A stretch of DNA of 64,000 bases from Musa acuminata AAA Group (Eukaryota; Streptophyta; Magnoliopsida; Zingiberales; Musaceae): contig NC_088357.1 in NCBI RefSeq assembly GCF_036884655.1, positions 45,099,501-45,163,500 on the forward strand, given 5' to 3'. This document shows positions 47,461 through 60,621 of this stretch, piece by piece. The position numbers and the translations under genes were made by a program. The notes under the pieces are model-generated. The model was not told where the DNA came from. It searched no databases and was given only the letters and a program-made list of their open reading frames with translations. Position 1 is the first letter of the stretch, and every line of letters begins with the position of its first letter.

Positions 47461-50400
47461 ATGCCCCCGGCAAGATCGAGCTAATATCGATTTTGGACCG
47501 ATGCAACAAAAATAGTTTGCGGGCTAGAGGCTTCGTGAGTGAGTCTACTAGTTGATTAGCCGTATGGACATGAGAGACACGAAATTGATGTCTGACAACT
47601 TGATTTTGCACGAAGTGAAAGTCGATGGTAATATGTTTCATGCGTGAGTAGAACACTGGATTGACACATAAGTAGGTAGCTTCAACATTGTCATAATATA
47701 TTGTAGGAGTATGGGTAGAGCTGACTTTGAGTTCCTTGAGGAGATTTGTGACCCAATTGAGTTTAGCAGCAGCGGTAGCAATAGAATGATATTTAGTTTT
47801 AGTTGTAGACCGAGCCACTATCTTTTGCTTCTTAGAACTCCAACTGATTGGATTAGACCCAAGAAAGACGATATACCCTAACGTGGTGGTTCTATCATCA
47901 AAGTGTCCCGCCCAATCAGCATCAGCAAAGGCATGGAGATAAAGTGGAGTGGTTTTGTAGAAAAAGAGACCATGATTAAGGGTGTCTTTAAGATACCACA
48001 AAATTCATTTAACCGCAGACCAACGCATAGCAGAAGGATGGTGCATATATTGAGATAATTTATTGATTGCAAATGAGATATCTGAACGGGTGAGAGACAA
48101 GTACTGTAAGGAGCCAAGTACCTGTCGGTATTGAGTTGAGTCCGTGGTAGGGCTGCCATCACATATAATTTGAGTGATTCATTAGTAGAGAGAGGAGTAG
48201 TAACTTCTTTTGCATCCTGCATATTTGTCTTTTATAATAAATCTTGAATATACTTTCTCTCATGAATATACTTTCTCTATGAGAGGAGGAGATCTGAGGA
48301 TGTAAATGTTGCTTCCACTCCCAGAAAGTAGCTCAAGGGTCCTAAATCTTTGAGGGAGAATCGATCAACCAATTGCTTTAAAAATGTTTGAATCTCCAAG
48401 GGATCATTGCCTATAACAATAATATCATCTACATATACTAGAAGATATATTGTATTTCCATGTTATTGTCGTAGGAATAAAGAGATATCAGACTTGGAGT
48501 TGATGAAGCCAGTTCAATATACCAAGCTCTTAGAGCTTGATGGAGTCCATAAATGACTTTTTGTAATTTGCAGACATGTCTCGGATACTGGTGATGAACA
48601 AAGCTAAGGGGTTGCTGCATAAAGACATCTTCAGTTAGAGTCCCCTATAAAAAGGCATTGTTAATATCTAGTTGTCGTAAATGCCAGCCTTTGGAGATAG
48701 CCAAACTTAGAATAAGGCAAATTGTTGTGGGTTTAACTATAGGACTAAAAGTCTTTGTGAAGTCAACTCCAGATCATTGATGAAACCCTTTGACTACTAA
48801 TCGTGCTTTATATCGAGCAATGGACCTGTTGGGGTTCCGTTTAATTTGGAAGACCCATTTACACCCGATGATGTTTTGTGTAGGATGAAAAGGTACAAGA
48901 GTCCATGTGGAGTTATGGAGTAGAGCATCATATTCTTCACACATGGCTTTACGCTAGTGAGGAGATTTTTGGACTTAAGTAATTGTGGTGGGTTCATTGG
49001 TCTCGGGAGAGGATTTGGTGATAGCATGCAGGTCGAGAACCTAACGTGGTTTAAAGATAACACTTTTTGAGCGTGGTGTCATTAGATGTCTAGGAACTGT
49101 AAGTTGTGTTATTGGTATGGGTGGTGGAGAGGCGTCAACAGGGGTCGGGATAGGCTGAAGTATATTAGTGGCACTAGATAAAGAAGGTTATTGTATTTCT
49201 GAGGATATTACTTCAGTAGTAGGGGAGGCTTGTGAAGAAGGAAGAGAAGGAATGAAGGGAGTGGGGAGCTGTTGAACCGGGAGAATAAAAGAGTGTGGAT
49301 CTTGAAGAAAAGGACTGGATGGTGTGGGAAGAAGTTTGTTTGAGGGGATCGATAGAATACTCCAGTGATGTATAGTTGTTAGAGTGGCCTGTATGGGAGA
49401 AGACTTATGGTTTTGAAATAGAAAGGCAGACTCCACAAAAACACCATAACGTGAAATAAAGACTTTTTGAGTTTTTGGTTCGTAGCACCAAAAGGCATTA
49501 TGTTCAAGAGAATATCCTATGAAGATGCAAGGTTTATATCTTGGCGCTATCTTGTGTGGGGCATAGGGACGTAGCCCACGGATAACATAAACAACTAAAT
49601 ATTTTGAGTTTTTGAAGGTTTGGAGATTTAAAAAATAATTTTTCAAATGGAGACTGGTATTGGAGAACTGGAGTGAACATACTATTAATACGATAGACGG
49701 CAGCTTGAAAGGTGACAGACCAAAAGGTTGTTGGCATGGAGGCTTGATGTAGAAGTGTGAGACCAGTTTCTACGATATATCGATGTTTGCGTTCAGCAGA
49801 GCCAACTAGTTGAGGAGTGTGTAGAGGTGACTTAAGGTGTTGGATGACACAGGCATAGAGATAGGATGTGAGGGCTTGATATTCACCTCCACCATCAGAG
49901 TATACTGTTTTAATTGTAGAGTAGACTGTTTTAATTGTAGACTGAAAGAAGTTTGCAACCAGCTTTTTAAAGTTGGTGAAGATTGTTGAAACTTCTGATT
50001 TATGATGAAGAGGGTATATCTATGTGTACTTAGTAAAATAGTCTATAAAAATAACATAAAATCTAAATTTATCAAAAGAAGTGACGGGAGCAGGGCCCCA
50101 AACATCAGTATAAATAATTTCAAATGGTTTAGAACATGATATGGAGGAAGTATCAAAAGGAAGTCGGACTTTTATTACTGAGACACGTATCACAATAAGT
50201 GAGAATGCTATTATTTGTAAGAGTAGGAAGAGAATAACAAGAGAGTAATTTATTTTGGATAGAGAGAGAGGATGATCGAGATGACGATGCCACACATCAA
50301 TTGGAGCTGCAATTGAGGAGTAAGCAATGGGCAATTTTTTTTGTGGAACTAACAGTCATTCATAAACATTATCTTTATTCTGACCTTAGATCAAGGATAC

Positions 50401-51303
50401 CCCCGTGCTCAAATCCTTGACAAGAAAAGAGTTATGAAAGAATTCAATGAAGGTATTTTTTTGTTTGCAAAATTGAGAAACAGAAATAAGATTTTGTTTA
50501 ATGTAAGGTGCACACAAAACATCATCGAGTGTAAAAGTTGTGGTAAGTGAATTAAGCAATGTGGAACCAGTATGAGTAATAGAAATTCTTTTACCGTCAT
50601 CGATGATGATGTCCTCATTTCCACAATAGTTGTTGTGGATTGACAAGTTTTGGAGATCAGAGGTGATGTTGTGGGATGCGTTAGAGTCCATGATCCAATT
50701 ATGATCATTAGTGTTTGGAGTAGTCATGAGATTTGCTTGAGGCCAATGTGATTGAGCAAGAAGTCTGGGTCGAGATCGATAGGCCTTTGTAGAGTGACCT
50801 ACTTTATCACATAGTTGGTAAATAACTCTTTGTTGGTTTGTGTGTTGAGGGTGCTAGGACTGCTGATGATTGAAGTAGCCACCTTGGTTGTTGTGATTGG
50901 AATGTTGATGAAGAGGAGGGATGTTTTGGTTGAAGCTCATAGGTTCAAAAGGCATCTTGGTAAAACCTTTGTTGACAATCTTATTATATGGATTGCCCCT
51001 CCTCATAGATTTGTGATTGACTTAAGCAGTGATGGATGGTCCTGGTAGTTTGTCGTCGCACTTTAGATATATCTCAAAGTAAGTCAGCTTGTCGTAGAGT
51101 TCTTCGAAGGACACTGGTGAATCACATGCCCATATTGCTGCTGCCAATTCCTTGTACTCGTCTTCTAGGCCATTGAGGATATGGACTGCAACTTCTTTAT
51201 CACTAAGGGAATGACCTATCAAGGCTAAGTTATCAATGATAATCTTTATATTCTGTAGATAATCAGCAATAGTACTTCCCTCTTGTTTTATCTTCATGAC
51301 CAT
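47459..51303 (-). mobile_element. Degenerate Ty1-Copia retrotransposon, 5' truncated
   Basis: Minus-strand order gag, protease, integrase, RT, RNase H identifies Copia. Gag (UBN2-like, 51,303-51,022; 'IKIIIDNLALIGHSLSDKE') is cut at its N-terminus at 51,303. The zinc knuckle near 50,820-50,780 has lost its first and last Cys (both Tyr). The protease has 'DSNASHNI' where 'DSGASHH' is expected. A GAG-pre-integrase block 'WHRHLDHPLSLSK' (about 50,290) and 'VWGPAPV' of integrase follow. Integrase continues to about 49,540 ('YAPHKIAPRYKPCIFIGYS'). RT pieces span about 48,960-48,230 ('CKLQKVIYGLHQALRAWY'). RNase H is at 48,001-47,459 ('HAFADADWAG', 'AEATYLC' like). Many stops and frameshifts; inactive. 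It fills the space between the two inverted-repeat arms. No 5' LTR or primer site is present at 51,303. Confidence 0.88.
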
Positions 51304-51944
51304 CAGGCTCGGGTCATATTCAATTGTAAGACCAACAAAACTATGAGTTTAATCTTCCGAGCCAAGCTGAAATTTGACTGTGCAGATGATCAGTCCACAT
51401 TAATATCACATCCACCACATTAATATCTCACATAAGTCCACTTTGTTTCTCCTTCTTTGTTTTTGAACATAGAATTACTGATAACTAAATATATCTTCAT
51501 GTAGTTTTGGGAAATGTGAATAACAACATTAATAATTATGATCCATGGTCCTTTAATCTGACTTGAGAGCCGGTCTAAAGTCATTATTTAAAATTTCATA
51601 AGAGCCTGTCCAAAATTATTATTTAAATTTGATGTGAAATTACATCGTGAATAATAACAATCAAGTGGACTCGGAGGGAGTGGCATAAAATCGCAATACT
51701 AGATTTACGAATTGGCATGTTAAAAGGATTGGTTGAGTTATTAGAGCTTTAGTTGAGTTATTGAAGGTTTCATTGTCGTGTTAAGGGATTGTTGATGCAC
51801 GTCCATGACCCTCTTAGATTATGTTTATCGATGTTTTTTTGATGATTTTTTAAGATACAAATTGTACAAGCTGTGAAGTGTCTTGTTTGGTTGGTTGGAA
51901 GCATAGGGGTCGAAACAATCTATTTGCTCTATTATGGCACATAT

Positions 51945-53905
51945 TTGCAGATATTAGATCATATAAGTTGGTGAAGCACAAGAATTTCCCTCTTGTTTAT
52001 AATAGGGTGACTTAGAAGTTGGCATGTAGAGTTAGACTTATTATTATCGGATGGGCCTACGATGTGTTCAAAAGTCGAAAATGTTATCAATGAGACGCAT
52101 CACATTATTAGTAGTGACAGAAGATAGACTTTATTTCACACTACTAAAACACACACCTAACTCAAACATAGATGCCAGTAACAGACATTGGCATCCTTAT
52201 TCATCATGGCACACAAGGGTTGGCTAAGCCAGCATCACGTAGACTCCAAATGCAGTGAGATACTCTTCAGTTGCATGGCCAAAGAAGCCCTTAATCTCGT
52301 CATATTCTACATTGACTTCGAAAAAGGTTCCACCCCCACCTCCATATGGACCGTATGTCTTTGCAAGATTGGTGGTAAACGTGAGTTGAGATACACATGG
52401 AAATTCAGAACAGTCGTGTTTGACATACCCAGAAACGGAGGTGAGGTATTCATCTTGCATCAGACTAAACTGCGAGGCAATTAGAGCGATGATAGATTTA
52501 GCGACTTATATATTTCATAGCAGGTATTAGAAGGAGGGAGGGGAAGGCAAAAGAATAGATGCATGGAGGTTGGAGAGGCATGCCTGGAATAGTTCACCGC
52601 CGGGGCCTCCATATCTGGGAGTTACGCGAGTGGTTCCGTCGATGTCGAAGGTTATCTTAATGGAGTTTACGCATGAAGCAGCGCCAATGCTGATGCCAGT
52701 GATTTTGTCTGCAGGTTCCATGGCCCAACGAGACTCGTTGCCGCATGGACATTTGGGGACGCCCCCTCGGGCATGCGCGGCCGTCTTGATCAGGTTGGAA
52801 GCCTGCAACACCATGCATCATCCATCAGAAACCACATAGAGTAGAATAGAAACTGCAGTACTACATAATAGATAGGCCTCCCTCTAAAGGAAGCAAAGCT
52901 ATATTATTTCGGTGGAGGCAGAGTATCTATATAGCGTCTCTCTCACCATCAGCGAGCTTATGAATGAAGGAACTCCTCGCACACCGGATGATATGCAAAC
53001 ACACTCGACTCGATGGGGAGAGAGAGGATGGATGGGGGGGTATTTATAGAACCAAAAGGTGCATCAAGTTGTCCGATATTTATGTATGAATGGAACTTGT
53101 AACAACAATACAGAAAGAAAGAAGCAGTAAGGGGACCGCTTCCAAGTCAATGTTTTACTTCAAACCGAGAGGATTGAGTTCTTTGCTGTTTTCTTCTTTT
53201 TAGTTAGGTTTATGTGTGGATAACATCATCGATAACATAAAAATTAAAGCTTTGGATTCATAATGACCATTTATAGTTTAGTCTGTTGTGGATTACTTAG
53301 AATATGACTTCCAAGTCAATAGAAATATTATCACTCCATGCTGGTCTTCGATTAATCCAAATCTCTCTTTCTCTTATCACTGTGGTTTTCCATGGTTTTG
53401 AGGAGAGAGAACTGGAAAGAGTTTTCCATGGTTTTAAAAATTTAAGAACCAATGTGGATTTCACTATTAATTCAAGCTGATCAGAAGACTCCCGGGAGTC
53501 TTTTACTATTTTATTTTTTATTAAAGAACTAGTAAGAACAATACTCTTCTAGTCTTTCATTATGAATTTATGTTTGTCATATTTAATTAAAAGATCAGAA
53601 AAGCAATACTATGAGCTTAATCTTCCAAGCCAAACTAGTGAAATTTGACATCGTAGATGATCCATTCCCATTCACCACATTAGTATTGTATCTGAAAATA
53701 ATGAATCCTTCAAATGATCATACTATTATTTCATACTTTTTTAGCATACTTACTGTTGGAAAGTTCAAGTTTCAGAGTAGTAATGTAAGTTGAATTTAAA
53801 CCGATTGTTACCGATCCTCGATGGAGATACATGATTATGCCAATAGTTTTACTATATTTGAATCAAGATTTTAGTTTATATTTTTTTGTATCTTCTTAAA
53901 TATCA
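51945..53905 (-). repeat. Recent segmental duplicate of 26,318-28,278
   Basis: The offset stays at 25,627 from about 26,500 through 28,278, with few or no differences inside the gene. A handful of substitutions and one-base indels occur near the outer gene-distal edge (26,318-26,450). Similarity to A ends at 28,278/53,905, after which E continues with the sequence expected for its own block. Confidence 0.85.
52224..52949 (-). CDS. Jacalin-related lectin, copy E
   Basis: Exon 1 ATG 52,949-52,947; exon 2 52,802-52,584; exon 3 52,469-52,224; 155 aa. TATA box 53,048-53,041; poly(A) signal 52,135-52,130. Every exon edge lies exactly 25,627 bases from that of copy A, and the ORFs translate identically. 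The second intron has the same GC donor. By position E is the inverted partner of D, but by sequence it is the twin of A, which suggests recent duplication or gene conversion between the A and E loci. Confidence 0.85.
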
Positions 53906-54930
53906 CAACAATGGTATGAGAATAATAAAGAAAGAAATTTTTTTTATGTTTTACATTTTTACCTATTATTTTCATATTTCTGTTCGTAAAATTGATAGCG
54001 TTAGGGTAAATAGATCTAGATGTTTCACTTTCATAATTATAGGGATTTCAATATAAATTTATTAGATCTAGATACCCAGATAATAAGGTATAACTATAGA
54101 GAATAATCTATAATTAATCCAAAAAAAACTGATAGTGAATATTTAATTTAAATCGAGTGAACGTTTGATAGATACTTCCATGTGGATGACATCTTAATCT
54201 AAAAACCATTCAAACTTTTATAATGACTATTTACTTCTTTGAAAGAATTCCATACTAATCCTGTTGGGGTCATTAAAATTAATATAACATCAAAGTCATT
54301 ATTTAAAACTTGTAGAAGAATAATACTCTTCTAGTCTTTCATTATGCATTTATGTTTGTCTTTCATATATTGGGCTTCAGTCATATTTAATTAAAAGACC
54401 AGAAAAGCTATACTATAAGCTTAATCTTTCAAGGGACATTATAGATGATCCATTCCCATCCACCACACTATTACATCGGTCTTGTATATGAAAATAATGT
54501 ATACTTCAAATTTGACTCTTGGAAAGTTCAAGTTTCTGAGTAATGGAAGTTAAATTTAAACCAATTATTACCGATTCTATACATGTACAATGAGGCACAT
54601 GATTATACTAATAGTTTTGCTATATTTGAATCAAGATTTTAGTTTATATTTTTTTTTATCTTCTTAAATATCGTAACAATTGTATGAGAACAACAAAGAT
54701 TTTTTTTAAATTTTTTTAATTTTTTACTTATTGTTTTCATTTTTTGATTAGTAAAATCGATGATATTAGAATAAATAAACCTAAATATTTTACTTCTATA
54801 ATTATAGGGATTCTAATATAAATTTTTTAGGTCTAGTGACCAAGATAATAAGAAAGTCTAACTACAGAAAGTAATTTATAATTAATCTAAAATATTTAAT
54901 ATTTAATATTTAATTTAAATCGAGTGGATA
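53590..54930 (+). repeat. AT-rich upstream repeat array before lectin E
   Basis: Two units, markers near 53,620 and about 54,420, plus a further diverged piece with 'ttccaagccaaactagcatt' at about 55,070. It mirrors 41.7-43.4 kb. Confidence 0.7.
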
Positions 54931-55336
54931 TTGGATAGATACATATACGTGTCTCATATCACATCACACATCAGAAATCATATTCTAGCCTTTCAATTAT
55001 GTGTGACTACTGGCTTCATTCGGTCCAATTTTAATTATAACACCCCAAAAACTATGAATTTGATCTTCCAAGCCAAACTAGCATTATTTTGACTTTGTAG
55101 ATCAGCCATTCCAATGTCATCAACATATCCAGTTTGTATCTGAAAATTGAACTCCACATTCTCATCGGTCCACTTTGTTATTCTTCTCAGTTTTGGAACT
55201 TAGAATTAATGAAAACCCTGCTCATCTCATATCGTCCCTCATTGTTATATGAATGTGAATTAATAATAAAGAAACAAACAAAAAATTATATTTTGACTGG
55301 ATAGAACCAACGAAACAAAAAGAATTTCAAGTGGGT

Positions 55337-55349
55337 TAATAATAATAAT

Positions 55350-55372
<23 letters not shown>
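55337..55372. repeat. (AAT/ATT)n microsatellite
   Basis: Short AAT run then ATT run, the inverted counterpart of 41,429-41,470. Confidence 0.85.
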
Positions 55373-55380
<8 letters not shown>

Positions 55381-55837
55381 TATTTATGCTCCTCCTTTCA
55401 AATATGACTTGAGAGCCCGTCCAAAGTCATTATCGGATTTTTATTTTGAATGATAATACATTCATATTTTAGTAGTTTCATAGTGTGTTCCTTGTACATG
55501 TCATCCACTTATAAGAAATTATTGATTATAAAAGGCTTATTATGAACTTAAATAATCATGTCCAACATTATTTATTGAATTTACTTTTATAATGATGTCA
55601 TTAAGACTTCAATTGAGTATTTACAATATTGCTCGATTAAGGTACGACTCTGCCGATGTTATATGTTATAAGTTAGTGAAGTACAAGAATTTCTTTCTTG
55701 CTTTTAACTGATATGTTCAGTTAGGGGCACATAAGTGAAAATAGATTTTATTTCACACAACTCAAATAAACACCCAACTTAAACATAAATGCCAATCGCA
55801 CACATAGATATAAATATTAAACACACTCTACAAGGTT

Positions 55838-55922
55838 GATTAAGCGCATCACATAAACTCCAAAAGCAATGGGATATTTAGTCGTTGCATAATTAAAGAA
55901 GCTCTTAATCTCAGATGATATA
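55838..55922 (-). pseudogene. Decayed lectin last-exon fragment (block 3)
   Basis: Minus-strand counterpart of 40,868-40,950 ('gcgcatcacataaactcc' to 'agaagctcttaatctc'), with the same small deletion at the C-terminal codons as block 2. Confidence 0.7.
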
Positions 55923-55929
55923 GATTTTA

Positions 55930-57797
55930 TAGTAAAAGTGAAAATCTTAAAATTTAATTTTTAATATTCAGATGATATAAGTTGGTACCTTTTATTATTT
56001 TTCAGAGAATGTTATTCCTCAAATCACTAAAAGAATTGATTAGATTGAATAATAAAATAATATTTATGAATTTACACATGATGTTGGTGTCGTCACTAAT
56101 GATCTTATAGAACAAACACAATTGATAGTTTTGAAAATATCTTAAAAGAAAAAAAAATCTATTATTTTTTATTATTATGTGGTATATCTATAAGAATCAT
56201 ATTATGACATATGAATCAAAAGAATACTTCATTATTTTCATAAGTTATAAAAAATGGTAATTTTAAAAAATGATATGGTACAAAAGAGTTGAAATCAATA
56301 AATCAGAAGAGTATATAAGAACTCATCGAATTATCTAATAACTATAGAAGAGATTGTTATATAAACATGACTGAAAAAGTAATATCGAATGATATAAAAA
56401 TCACACATTTAGTTAAAAGTTTTACTCATAAGAATGCACCGATCATAGCGAGATATTTTCTTTACTTTTTTAAATAAACTCATTAAGAATCATCATGACA
56501 TTAGCATCTTATTATGATTTTGAGTTATATCATTTGAATGTAAAAATATTTTTTTAATGGGAATTTAGATTTATATGGATAACTTAAATGATTCATATAG
56601 AAAATTTAAAAAATATAAAATTGGGTATGTAAATTTAGAAAATCCATTATAATATTAAACAAACTTCTACGTAATCATGTATAAAGTTTTTTTATACTAT
56701 TACTTTATTCAAATTTTAAAAAATACTGTTGATCAATATTTATATCTGATAATTAGTGAGAGCTAGTTTATTATATTGGTCTATATGTAGATAATATTTT
56801 TCTTACTAACATGGATTATGGTTTATTGTATTAATTTCTAATCTATTCACTTAGAAATTATAGTTTAAAGTGTTTGTTAAGAATATATTCTTATTATTGG
56901 GTTTGTGAATAACTTATAAAACATATGGTGATACATATATAAGTGGATATTATAATTGACATTCTTATTTATGTAATTAAAATTATTTATTTTTACTATC
57001 ATATTTATATTTATATATGTATATATTATGATTGAATATTTATAATAGTATTGTCATAAATAGATAAATTATAGGAGATATTTTTTACTGCAATAGAAAG
57101 GATTAATAGTGTTATAAAAAATAGTGATTTTGAAAAATGATATAATACAGAAAAGAAGAGTTGAAATCAATAAATCAGAATAGTATATAAGAACTCAACG
57201 AATTATCTAATAACTAAAACAGAGTTTGTTATATAAACATGACTAAAAGAGTAATATCGAATGATATAAAAATCAAATATTTGGTCAAAGGTTTTACTTA
57301 TAAGGAATATACTGATCATAACGAGATATTTTCTTTAGTTTTTTAAATAAATATTTTCTTTAGTTTTCTTTAGCTTATTATTATTTTGAGTTACATCATT
57401 TGAATGTAAAAATAAATTTTTTTTAATGAGAATATAGATTTATATGGATAACTTAAATGATTCATATAGAAAATTAAAAAAAAATAAAATTTGGTACGTA
57501 AATTTAGAAAATCCATTATAATATTAAACAAACTTCTACATAATTATGTATAAAGTTTTTTATACTATTAATTTATTCAAATTTTTAAAAATACTGTTGA
57601 TCAATATTTATACATGATAATTAGTAGGAGCTAGTTTATTATATTGGTCTATATGATGATAATATTTTTCTTACTAACAGGGATCATGGTTTATTGTATC
57701 AAACCAAAAAAAAATTTCACAAAGAATTTTAACATTATTGATATGAATGAGGCATCTCATATTAGTATTGAGATATTCAGTGATAGATCTTAAAGAT

Positions 57798-57893
<96 letters not shown>

Positions 57894-59050
57894 CGAGTCT
57901 TAGTATGATTTAATATACAGCTTTATTCAACAAATGATAAGATTAAAAATTTTAATCAAACTAAATATTTTTAAAATAACTTTATAAAATCTGATAAAGA
58001 AAAAATATTTATTATGTATGTGTAATTGAAAATCTATTACATATTCAAGCTTGTACCAAACAGATATCAATTTTATCGTCAGAATACTAGGTATATATTA
58101 GAGTTGTCTAGTAATGAAATACTAAAAGGTTAAAATATAATAATAAGATATATAAAAGGAACGAAGGATTATATGCTCACATATATGAAAATAGATTAGC
58201 TTGAAATAATAGTATTTTCAAATGCAGATTTTATAAATTACCTCGATAATAAGAAATCCACTTTATATTTTATTATTAAGCAATATATTATTCTATTTTT
58301 AATAATAAAAGTTAATTTTATGGTATGATTTGAGATTACTAATCAAGCTTTCTTATTGCGAAATTTTATCTCAGGACTTGATATGATCGTAATCAATTGT
58401 CAAATCACTAAAGATACTTTTTGATGTATCATAATAGTTTTCTTCTATAATAATAGCTAGTACTCTAGTAATTCTATGCATTATGATAAAAATTACAAGG
58501 TGATTAAAGAAAAGAGTTTAGAAATAATTAATATTAATTAAAAACTTGAGTTCTATTATAGTTTAAAGTGTTTGTAAAGAATATATTCTTATGGTTGGGT
58601 TTGTGAATAACCCGTAAAAAATATTGTGATATATGTACAAGTGGACATTATAATTGATATTTTTATTTATGTAATTAAAATTATTTATTTCTACTATCAT
58701 ATTTACATTTATATATGTACATATTATGATTGAATATTTATAATAGGATTGTCATAAATAGACAAATTATAAGAGACATTTTTTACTGTAATAGGAAGGA
58801 CTAATAGTGTTATAGTATATAGAAAAAAGTTTGACATTTATGACAAACGATCGCTATGACTCACATTAGCAATTAGACTTAATTTGATGTTATTATGTTT
58901 ATTAGACTTATTTGCCTATTTTATAAAATTGATGTGTATGTGTAAACTATTTTTTCAAACATTTAGAATTCAATTAATTAATTTTTTTAAACAATCTTTG
59001 TCTTATTATGATATAATTTCTTAAGATATGACATTGATGGGAGGGACTCT
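55930..59050 (+). mobile_element. Fossil Copia pol remnant (block 3, inverted)
   Basis: Plus-strand reading gives Copia pol echoes: RT at about 56,450-56,600 and again at about 57,280-57,450 (internal duplication; 'FHLNVKI' like, 'IYMDNLNDS'), and RNase H at about 58,090-58,330 ('YIKGTKDYMLTYM', 'NADFINYLDNKKSTL'). Many stops. It is the clearest copy for recognising the fossil. Confidence 0.65.
57801..57889. repeat. (TA)n microsatellite
   Basis: About 44 uninterrupted TA units inside the Copia fossil. They are absent from the corresponding place in the left arm. Confidence 0.95.
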
Positions 59051-59253
59051 TCTTATTATAAACTTAAGTAATCTTATCAAACTTGATTTATCAAATTTAC
59101 TTTTGTGATAATGTCATGGTGACTTCAATTGAGTGTTTATGATATTGCTCAATTAAGGTACGACTATGGAGATGTTACATCATATAAGTTAGTGAATTTA
59201 TAGTAGGATGACTTAGAAGTGAGCATGGTAAGTTCGACTTATTATTACCGAAT

Positions 59254-59288
59254 GGGGCAACAATGTGTTTATTTCACATTGTTGCCCC
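59254..59288. repeat. Perfect 14-bp hairpin (snap-back palindrome)
   Basis: GGGGCAACAATGTG, loop TTTATTT, CACATTGTTGCCCC. Copy B at the same place (about 31,650-31,680) has only one arm, so the second arm was created locally in block F. Confidence 0.85.
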
Positions 59289-59308
59289 AAACGTCACCGA
59301 TGAGACAC

Positions 59309-59686
59309 ATCATAGCATTAATAAGATAGACTTTATTTCACACTACTCAAACACACACCCAACTCAAACATAGATGCCAGTAACAGACATTGGCATCCTT
59401 ATTCATCATGGCACACAGAGATAGAGATAGATAGTCAACACCCTCCACAAGGGTTGGCTAAGCCAGCATCACGTAGACTCCAAATGCAGTGAGATACATC
59501 ATAGCATTAATAAGATAGACTTTATTTCACACTACTCAAACACACACCCAACTCAAACATAGATGCCAGTAACAGACATTGGCATCCTTATTCATCATGG
59601 CACACAGAGATAGAGATAGATAGTCAACACCCTCCACAAGGGTTGGCTAAGCCAGCATCACGTAGACTCCAAATGCAGTGAGATAC
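59309..59686 (-). repeat. 189-bp tandem duplication of the lectin F gene end
   Basis: 59,309-59,497 and 59,498-59,686 are direct copies as far as I can read. They cover the 3' UTR and the last codons of exon 3. The functional stop is in the gene-proximal copy (59,647-59,649); the distal copy leaves an extra gene end in the 3' UTR. Confidence 0.85.
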
Positions 59687-60382
59687 TCTTCAGTTGCATG
59701 ACCAAAGAAGCCCTTAATCTCGTCATATTCTACGTTGACTTCGAAAAAGGTTCCACCCCCACCTCCATATGGACCGTATGTCTTTGCAAGATTGGTGGTA
59801 AACGTGAGTTGAGATACACATGGAAATTCAGAACAGTCGTGTTTGACATACCCAGAAACGGAGGTGAGGTATTCATCTTGCATGAGAGTAAACTGCGAGG
59901 CAATTAGAGCGATGATACATTTAGCGACTTATATATTTGATAGCAGGTATTAGTAGGAGGGAGGGGAAGGCAAAAGAATAGATGCATGGATGGATGGAGG
60001 TCGGAGAGGCATGCCTGGAATAGTTCACCGCCGGGGCCTCCATATCTGGGAGTTACGCGAGTGGTTCCGTCGATGTCGAAGGTTATCTTAATGGAGTTTA
60101 CGCATGAAGCAGCGCCAATGCTGATGCCAGTGATTTTGTCTGCAGGTTCCATGGCCCAACGAGACTCGTTGCCGCATGGACATTTGGGGACGCCCCCTCG
60201 GGCATGCGCGGCCGTCTTGATCTGGTTGGAAGCCTGCACCACCATGCATCATCCATCACAAACCACATAGTGTTAGAATAGAAACTGCAGTACTACATAA
60301 TAGATAGGCCTCCCTCTAAAGGAAGCAAAGCTATATTCTTTCGGTGGAGGCAGAGTATCTATATAGCCGTCTCTCTCACCAT
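59647..60382 (-). CDS. Jacalin-related lectin, copy F
   Basis: Exon 1 ATG 60,382-60,380; exon 2 60,233-60,015; exon 3 59,892-59,647; 155 aa. TATA box 60,481-60,474; poly(A) signals at 59,526-59,521 and again in the tandem copy near 59,337. The protein is as A and E, except 'ASNQIKT' near the N-terminus and 'FTLMQ' (A and E have 'FSLMQ') at the start of exon 3. The GC-AG second intron and the Thr in the final loop are kept. The ORF is intact. Confidence 0.85.
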
Positions 60383-60621
60383 CAGCGAGCTTAGGAATGA
60401 AGGAACTCCTCTCACACCGGATGATATGCAAACACACTCGACTCGATGGGGAGAGAGAGGATGGATGGGGGGGTATTTATAGAACCAAAAGGTGCATGAA
60501 GTTGCCCAATATTTATGTATGAATGGAAGGAACTTGTAACAAAAATATAGAAAGAAGCAGTAAGGGTACCGCTTCCAAGTCATTGTTTAAGCATTGGATT
60601 GATATTGACCATTTATTGGTT

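Larger units (their letters stand above)
51304..59690 (-). repeat. Right arm of large inverted repeat (E-F block)
   Basis: Reverse complement of 37,700-45,720. Its inner edge abuts the truncated Copia gag at 51,303/51,304. It is longer than the left arm by a (TA)n microsatellite and extra Copia-fossil sequence (about 57.7-58.1 kb). Confidence 0.85.
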
